Below are positions 1-4,428 of a stretch of 5,916 nucleotides of DNA, piece by piece. The stretch is from Bacteroidales bacterium (lineage in GTDB: Bacteria; Bacteroidota; Bacteroidia; Bacteroidales; JAADJA01). The notes under the pieces were generated by a model. That model saw nothing but the letters and a program-made list of their open reading frames with translations, ran no database searches and was not told the DNA's origin. The position numbers were made by a program, and so were the translations under genes. The stretch is taken from contig DAOVYU010000084.1 of assembly GCA_030635465.1 (NCBI GenBank), positions 1 through 5,916 on the forward strand, read 5' to 3'. The first letter of the stretch is position 1. Each line of letters starts with the position of its first letter.

Positions 1-1180
1 TAGGAAATAATTCAATTTTTTTTTCAAGATATAAGCCATCTTGGGAATTTGTAATTGGTGCAAGATGTAAAATACGAATTGCATGATTATTATAATCTAC
101 AATATAAATCCTGCTGAGATTATAATCAATAACATTACCTCTGGGAAAGTTGAATTGGGCCAAACTATCCGGGCCGTTTATAAATCCACTTTCACCTGAA
201 CCAGCAAAAGTAGTAACCATGTTATCTGTTTCTATTTTCCTGAGGACGTTATTAGCCCCATCTCCAACAAAAACAGACCCATCCAATATTACTTGCAAAG
301 CGGTTGGTGTATCAAACTGTGCCTGATCGCCTGGGCCATTTTGAAAACCGCCACCATCAGGTCCAAAACCACCACTGCCAGCAATTGTAGAGACCAGCCT
401 TTCAGTATTAATTTTACGGATACGGTGGTTATAAGCATCTGCTACAAAAATATTATTGTATTGATCGATGGATACTTCGCAGGGAGTATAAAAGCGTGCA
501 GCTGTGTCACTTGCATCAATGTAATCCCCTACACTCTGAACACCTATGGTTGATCCTCCACCTGCCCATGTACTCACAACTCCTTCGATGGATATTTTGC
601 GGATGCGATGGTTCCAACTATCACCAATATAAATATTACCGGTATCATCCAGACAAATACCTCTTGGATAGTTGAATTGTGCTTCTAACGCCGGACCTTC
701 TTGATAGCCGTCGATCCCAGTTCCAGCAATGGTAGTTACCACCATGTTTGATGAAATCTTCCTGATCCGTTGATTAATAAAATCGGAAACAAACATATTG
801 CCTTCCTCATCCAAACAAATATTGATGGGTTGATTAAATTTTGCTTCTGATGCTTCTCCATCCAGATAACCAGCCTGGCCTGTTCCAGCATATGTTGATA
901 CGGTACCATCAGTACCTATTTTTCTAATGCAATGATTATAAGCGTCAGCAAGGTAGAGATTTCCTTCCTGATCGATACAAATTCCGAATGGTTTATTAAA
1001 TTGAGCAATACTTGTATCACCATTTACAAAACCTGCTGAGCCAGTTCCAGCGTATGTAGTAACATAATTTTGGGCAGAAATATCTGTAAGAAGTAAAAAA
1101 CTTAAACAGAGAAACAGGAAAAAAATATGATGATTATAAATCCTGGCTGAAATGAATGAATTAAGTCTCATAATAAGCAT
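1..1180 (-). CDS. Secreted NHL-repeat six-bladed beta-propeller protein, C-terminus cut by window edge
   Basis: The frame is open for 393 codons from 1180 to the left edge. Residues 1-36 form a signal peptide: a basic stretch (R5, R13), a hydrophobic core at 19-32 and an ISA|Q cleavage site. Residues 40-378 hold six NHL repeats, each opening with V-S/T-T-x-A-G and carrying an A-Q-F-N-x-P-x-G-like turn, a V/L-A-D-A-Y-N-H strand and I-R-K-I. Six repeats make a closed propeller. NHL propellers usually bind proteins or ligands; there is no catalytic signature, so the role is probably extracellular binding or adhesion. The last visible residues, K-I-E-L-F-P, match the usual opening of a T9SS type A sorting domain (I-x-x-Y/F-P-N-P), so I infer cell-surface export through T9SS. 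In-frame ATGs lie at 1195, 1180 and 1171; 1180 is chosen for its A-rich upstream bases, and a stop lies just before 1195. No Shine-Dalgarno is visible. The 83-nt gap upstream may hold a promoter, but I found no good match. Confidence 0.88.
   Translation of the reverse strand, partial: MLIMRLNSFISARIYNHHIFFLFLCLSFLLLTDISAQNYVTTYAGTGSAGFVNGDTSIAQFNKPFGICIDQEGNLYLADAYNHCIRKIGTDGTVSTYAGTGQAGYLDGEASEAKFNQPINICLDEEGNMFVSDFINQRIRKISSNMVVTTIAGTGIDGYQEGPALEAQFNYPRGICLDDTGNIYIGDSWNHRIRKISIEGVVSTWAGGGSTIGVQSVGDYIDASDTAARFYTPCEVSIDQYNNIFVADAYNHRIRKINTERLVSTIAGSGGFGPDGGGFQNGPGDQAQFDTPTALQVILDGSVFVGDGANNVLRKIETDNMVTTFAGSGESGFINGPDSLAQFNFPRGNVIDYNLSRIYIVDYNNHAIRILHLAPITNSQDGLYLEKKIELFP
47..1063 (-). repeat. 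Six tandem NHL repeats within the coding sequence
   Basis: Repeat units start at 1063, 901, 739, 577, 394 and 217, reading leftwards. The first three are exactly 54 codons each (162 bp). The fourth is 61, the fifth 59 and the sixth about 57 codons. The extra residues in units 4 and 5 lie in the Gly-rich loop after the A-G motif. The units diverge at the DNA level but share recurring pieces such as GCTGGAAC-GG. This is a protein-domain repeat, not a mobile or regulatory repeat. Confidence 0.9.
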
Positions 1181-1263
1181 TGTTTGATATAACATGAATG
1201 TATAAAATTACAAACAAATACTTAATTAGAGAAACAGGTTGGTAGTAAATCAGTTAAAGCATT

Positions 1264-2007
1264 CTATTTAAGTGGCTTAAGCCTTTTGTCAGAGTGTGCT
1301 ATTCTGGCTTTATTTCGGACAGGTCTTTGTTTAAAGCGACCAAAATAATAGGTTATACCTACGTTTAAATAGGAATAATAATCATCGTTGTTATTTTTTT
1401 TCAAACCATCAAGCATGTCATTATTACACCTGCGAATAGATATTTCAGTATTGATGGCAAAACTTGATGTAGGTTGAATAAATAATCCACCTCCAACAAA
1501 ATAAACGAGTTCAGGAACTCGGCTTTGATTGGTAATATGCTCAACTTTTCCTTCAGTAGCAATTGTTTGTGTTGTATTAAATAAAAAATTACCTAAACCA
1601 CCAAAGACATTTATTCCGAATTTTGAATTATTGTAGGGTGCGAACAAGTTGTATATGTTTAATCGTAAATGAAGGTTATATTCAAAAATTTCTGACTTAA
1701 AGGAGATGTTATCTAGGGATCCTTTTAATCTGCTTGCAATAATTTGTCCAGAGATAGCAAACAATCTATCAAAATGTTTTGTAACCATGATTCCCGTAGC
1801 AGGACCACTTTCATAGTGAAGTTTCTCAATATAATTCGCATCAAAAGAACTCAAATCTCCATAAAAAGAAGTGATTCCAGCATTTGCATTAATTGCCCAA
1901 ACATTCCATTGTTCATTTTTTACACGGTCTTTTTTCCATTGTTGCGGGTAAACAAACAAGGGTAATAAAAAACAGAATAAAAGTAATATTTGCAGTTTGG
2001 TTTTCAT
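1264..2007 (-). CDS. Outer-membrane beta-barrel protein, Bacteroidota type
   Basis: A 247-residue protein. Residues 1-22 are a signal peptide (K2 and K4, a Leu/Phe-rich core, cleavage near the P-Q-Q-W segment). From about residue 35 to 225 it shows alternating hydrophobic/polar strands with aromatic belts, including A-G-I-T-S-F-Y-G-D-L at 43-52, strands around 70-92 and 108-121, F-G-G-L-G at 135-139, and a terminal strand Y-L-N-V-G-I-T-Y-Y-F-G at 213-223. This pattern is common in small PorT/OmpA-like barrels (PF13568-like) of Bacteroidota. The Y-G-D-L segment near the N-terminus recurs in gliding- and OMP-related barrels of the phylum, so an outer-membrane location is well supported while the exact role is not. 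A basic tail of about 22 residues (226-247) follows the last strand and should face the periplasm. It lies 7 nt after the short ORF at 2015-2173 and 83 nt before the NHL gene. Confidence 0.82.
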   Translation of the reverse strand: MKTKLQILLLFCFLLPLFVYPQQWKKDRVKNEQWNVWAINANAGITSFYGDLSSFDANYIEKLHYESGPATGIMVTKHFDRLFAISGQIIASRLKGSLDNISFKSEIFEYNLHLRLNIYNLFAPYNNSKFGINVFGGLGNFLFNTTQTIATEGKVEHITNQSRVPELVYFVGGGLFIQPTSSFAINTEISIRRCNNDMLDGLKKNNNDDYYSYLNVGITYYFGRFKQRPVRNKARIAHSDKRLKPLK

Positions 2008-2014
2008 GAATAAA

Positions 2015-2173
2015 TTACTTCATATTGTTTCTATGAAATTTAGAATATTTGTGATCGTAAACGTATACCATTAACAGCTCGTTTTTTCCAAAATTGGGAA
2101 ATAGTTCCCTTATTGCTACTCTCGCTGTTTCTGAAAGGCCTGTAAAATCTATAAAGCTTTTGATCTTGTCCAT
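2015..2173 (-). CDS. Unrecognised short ORF; the open frame extends back to 2287
   Basis: From the ATG at 2173 there are 52 codons ending in TAA at 2015-2017, 7 nt before the beta-barrel start. The peptide begins M-D-K-I-K-S-F-I-D-F-T-G-L-S-E and ends in a basic H-R-N-N-M-K. It reads like a real soluble protein: codon first positions are rich in G and A (GAA, GAT, GCG, GTA), and competing minus-strand frames are interrupted or less protein-like. The same frame stays open upstream through 38 more codons to 2287, directly after the TAG stop of the 7-TM gene, with V-L-E-L-I-T-Y-E-N-N just before the ATG. No ATG, GTG or TTG lies in that upstream part. It may therefore be a small gene with the ATG at 2173, a gene remnant that has lost its start, or an extension reached by stop readthrough. 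The segment I-T-Y-E-N-N...I-K-S-F-I-D-F-T-G-L is faintly like sulfotransferase C-termini, which is too weak to name it. Confidence 0.4.
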   Translation of the reverse strand: MDKIKSFIDFTGLSETARVAIRELFPNFGKNELLMVYVYDHKYSKFHRNNMK

Positions 2174-2287
2174 TTCGTAATTGTTTTCATAGGTAATAAG
2201 TTCAAGTACCCTGCCATAGATGAAATGAAAGATTATATCCGTAAAAAGAATAGTGAATGAAGTAGATCCTTTGAATTTAATATTTGG

Positions 2288-2947
2288 CTAAATAGCTCTG
2301 GATTTAAATTCAGTTTTAAGTCCCACAAATAGAAACATAAGACCAGCTATTTGAATGAGGTGAAATAATCCATTGTGGTCAAATTCCCAAATGATTGTTA
2401 TTGAAAGGCTATTAATTGCCTGGACTATTGCTGCAATAATGGTTATCAAAATACCAATTGCCATTAATAAGGACCCTGGAAACCTTTTGCTAAACCATAA
2501 ATAAAAATACAAAACAAGAGCAAAAATCATTGCAGCAGCTTCGTATAGGATAAACACAAAAAAACTACCAGGTACAAGTAATGTGAAAGCATAGAATAGT
2601 ATTCCTGTAACTATAAGGGTTATAAACAGGGTTTTGGGTAATGTAAATCCCTTCCAATCATAAATAACACCTGCAGCGAAAAATGCAATGGCCATCCCAA
2701 GGAAAAAATTAAGGGGTTGCCATATCAGAAAGTTAGTGGAGGTTGACATTTTAAAGCCATGAGCAAAAGCTCCAAGTACAGCAGCTAAACAAAGTAAACC
2801 AAATGCCCCAACCCAAATACGGGTTTTTATCACATCAATATTTTTACCGGAAATAAAAACCGAATAAGCTACATAAAATGCAACAATAGCCAATAAAATG
2901 TCTGTAATTGCCGTAGTTTGCTCTGTTGGGATATCGATAAATTGCAT
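2288..2947 (-). CDS. Seven-transmembrane protein, DUF6962-like, possibly related to CREST hydrolases
   Basis: A 219-residue integral membrane protein with seven hydrophobic segments at about 14-33, 43-65, 74-95, 103-125, 129-152, 158-179 and 193-210. Polar residues stand out at helix ends: E9-x-x-T12 and T15-D16 in helix 1, A-H63-G at the end of helix 2, E136 in helix 5, and D190-H191-N192-x-x-x-H196 entering helix 7. An E-x-x-T...T-D opening and an H-N-x-x-F-H end fit the uncharacterised DUF6962 group as I remember it. The seven helices with His in helices 2 and 7 also recall the CREST superfamily (alkaline ceramidases, PAQR receptors, Per1), whose His and Asp residues bind zinc. The His spacing at the end is not the canonical H-x-x-x-H, so a lipid-hydrolase role is only inference. 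The start codon follows the DUF2185 stop after a single base (TAG-C-ATG), which suggests translational coupling and a shared task with that protein. The function is unknown. Confidence 0.72.
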   Translation of the reverse strand: MQFIDIPTEQTTAITDILLAIVAFYVAYSVFISGKNIDVIKTRIWVGAFGLLCLAAVLGAFAHGFKMSTSTNFLIWQPLNFFLGMAIAFFAAGVIYDWKGFTLPKTLFITLIVTGILFYAFTLLVPGSFFVFILYEAAAMIFALVLYFYLWFSKRFPGSLLMAIGILITIIAAIVQAINSLSITIIWEFDHNGLFHLIQIAGLMFLFVGLKTEFKSRAI

Positions 2948-2951
2948 GCTA
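2945..2951 (-). other. One-base junction between DUF2185 and 7-TM genes
   Basis: The sequence is TAG-C-ATG: the DUF2185 stop and the 7-TM start are separated by one base. Such spacing usually means translational coupling, so the two proteins are probably made in linked amounts. Confidence 0.8.
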
Positions 2952-3278
2952 TTTTATTTCAGCAAATTCATTGGTGTTTTCTACTCTCTCTAATTCTGTT
3001 CCAGTTTTGGATTTTAAATAGGGAATGATTGAAGCATCATAATTTGCCATCGTATTTACTTCAAAGACCATGCTGTTGTTAGGATCATCAATATAATTCT
3101 GAGTTTCTGTTCCTGATAAAAACCGCCAACCACTATCGTTTTCTTCTTCAGGATTTTCTCTATACATATAACCAACTGGCATTCCATCCACTGTAATTTT
3201 ATCAGAGGCCAGACAAGAACCCAAAGGCGCAATTAATTGTTGAATGTCTTCAGGTTTAAGTTTAAATATTTTGTGCAT
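2949..3278 (-). CDS. DUF2185 / immunity protein Imm33-like protein
   Basis: A 109-residue soluble protein with no signal peptide, so it is cytoplasmic. Residues 20-106 carry the features of DUF2185 (PF09951; also called immunity protein Imm33): C-L-A-S-D-K-I-T near 22-29, V-G-Y-M-Y-R-E at 35-41, the acidic D-S-G-W-R-F-L-S-G segment at 48-56, Y-I-D-D-P at 62-66, and a closing N-Y-D-x-S-I-I-P-Y-L near 78-87. The family is found with polymorphic toxins, where it is thought to neutralise a partner, but also as lone housekeeping-like genes. No toxin, nuclease or secretion-tagged partner is visible here, so an immunity role is not supported by context. The gene lies 21 nt after the phosphatase and 1 nt before the 7-TM gene, so it is probably co-transcribed with both. 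No clear ribosome binding site is seen; the region before the ATG is A/T-rich. Confidence 0.85.
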   Translation of the reverse strand: MHKIFKLKPEDIQQLIAPLGSCLASDKITVDGMPVGYMYRENPEEENDSGWRFLSGTETQNYIDDPNNSMVFEVNTMANYDASIIPYLKSKTGTELERVENTNEFAEIK

Positions 3279-3299
3279 TGTTATAATTTAAGGGCGGTT

Positions 3300-4421
3300 T
3301 TATTCACTTTTTTTCAAATCATTAAATCCAAAGGCTTGTTTCATTTTATGAAATATCTCTGTATTCTCATATATGCCACAAAAATCTTCAGACCCTGGAC
3401 CATAAGCAAAGACCGGGACCATCACACCAGTATGATCAAAAGAAGTGAATTTTGCTTTGACTTCTCCTTTTTCTATGTCCCCTTCATTTATTGTCATTCC
3501 TCCAGTTTCATGATCTGCGGTAACTATTACCAATGTATTGCCATCTGCTTCAGCAAATTTCAGAACTTCACCAACTGTTTTGTCAAAATCTAGCATTTCC
3601 TCAACTACATAATCTGTATTTTTTTTATGTGCACCCCAATCAATCTGCGAACCTTCGATCATAAGAAAAAACCCATTGGGATTTCTGTTTAAAGTTACCA
3701 TTGCTTTAACAGCACTTTGCGGAAGCATGTCACCACGTCCTTGGGAATGTTTAGGTGGACTATCCTCATAAATCAACCCAGCAATTTTATCAGATGTGGA
3801 ATTAACAATATCATCAGGATTTACTATTACATCATAACCATTTGCTTTAAGAGTTTTAGTAAGATCCTGTCCATCCTTTCTGTCATTAAAATGTTTTAAT
3901 CCACCTCCTATAAATACTTCAATATCTGTTTTTAAGAAATCTTCCGCAATTTCTTCATAGTTATAACGGCTAGGTTGATGAGCAATAAATGAAGCTGGTG
4001 TGGCATGAGTAATAGTACTTGTCGCAACCAGACCTGTTGCTTTATTATTTTCTTCAGCAATTTCAAGGATTGATTTTATTGGAATGGTGTCAACACTAAC
4101 ACCTATTGCTCTTTTATAAGTTTTTTGTCCGGTGGCCAGGGCTGTGCCGGCTGCTCCAGAATCGGTGACGAAATCGTTGGTAGAGTAGGTTTTGGATAAC
4201 CCAATATGTTTCATTTGCTCGATATTCAGATGGCCGTTATTAACAACCATTCCGGCATAAAGTTGGGCCACACCCATACCATCACCTATCAGTAAGATGA
4301 TGTTTTTTGCTGTGGCTTTCTTTCTTATATTATTTTCTGTTCCAGTTCTGGAAACTGAATCCTGTGCCTGGCCAAACAAGCTAAAACACAATGTAATAAT
4401 AATTAATCCTCTTGTTTTCAT
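3300..4421 (-). CDS. Alkaline phosphatase, PhoA family, compact TAB5-like type
   Basis: A periplasmic or secreted metalloenzyme that removes phosphate from many monoesters. Residues 1-19 form a signal peptide ending in G-Q-A|Q. Matching E. coli PhoA by motif: D47 (I-G-D-G-M-G) for D51; the nucleophile S88 in T-D-S-G-A-A for S102; T141 in T-H-A-T-P-A for T155; E256, D261 and H265 in M-I-E-G-S-Q-I-D-W-G-A-H for E322, D327 and H331; D303-H304 in T-A-D-H-E-T-G-G for D369-H370; and H330 in D-H-T-G for H412. All zinc and magnesium ligands are therefore present. H139 and W262 replace E. coli D153 and K328, the same pair known from the Antarctic TAB5 enzyme. At 373 residues it is about 100 shorter than E. 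coli PhoA, as in TAB5, whose crown domain is reduced. It starts 4 nt after the amylase stop; no Pho box could be identified in that gap, so regulation would come from further upstream. Confidence 0.97.
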   Translation of the reverse strand: MKTRGLIIITLCFSLFGQAQDSVSRTGTENNIRKKATAKNIILLIGDGMGVAQLYAGMVVNNGHLNIEQMKHIGLSKTYSTNDFVTDSGAAGTALATGQKTYKRAIGVSVDTIPIKSILEIAEENNKATGLVATSTITHATPASFIAHQPSRYNYEEIAEDFLKTDIEVFIGGGLKHFNDRKDGQDLTKTLKANGYDVIVNPDDIVNSTSDKIAGLIYEDSPPKHSQGRGDMLPQSAVKAMVTLNRNPNGFFLMIEGSQIDWGAHKKNTDYVVEEMLDFDKTVGEVLKFAEADGNTLVIVTADHETGGMTINEGDIEKGEVKAKFTSFDHTGVMVPVFAYGPGSEDFCGIYENTEIFHKMKQAFGFNDLKKSE

Positions 4422-4428
4422 TTTACTA
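4419..4428 (-). other. Tight amylase-phosphatase gene junction with tandem in-frame stops
   Basis: The junction reads TAGTAAAATG: the amylase stop TAG, an immediate second in-frame stop TAA, then the phosphatase ATG. There is no room for a promoter or terminator, so the two genes are very probably on one transcript, with possible reinitiation at the ATG. Confidence 0.8.

Noticed and set aside
293..553. Plus-strand ORF of 86 codons
   Set aside because: It lies wholly inside the NHL gene on the opposite strand, and its product is Ser/Cys/Ile-rich with no domain; the minus strand shows six clear NHL repeats.
47..1063. Tandem repeats as a CRISPR array or mobile repeat
   Set aside because: The roughly 162-bp period is a multiple of three, the units are coding and diverged, and they match NHL blades; there are no constant direct repeats with unique spacers.
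1181..1263. Terminator or promoter in the gap before the NHL gene
   Set aside because: No stem-loop followed by a T-tract was found, and the best TAnnTTTG-like site has a mismatch with no clear -33 element, so neither is annotated as a feature.
1744..1965. Plus-strand ORF of 73 codons
   Set aside because: Antisense to the beta-barrel gene, with no recognisable domain; a shadow frame.
2015..2287. Sulfotransferase fragment
   Set aside because: Only a loose resemblance over about 20 residues and no PAPS-binding motif is present, so the name is not used.
3237..3593. Plus-strand ORF of 118 codons
   Set aside because: Antisense to the conserved phosphatase and DUF2185 genes; Phe/Cys-rich composition is typical of the reverse of A-rich coding sequence.
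3717..3899. Plus-strand ORF of 60 codons
   Set aside because: Antisense to the phosphatase; no protein-like features.
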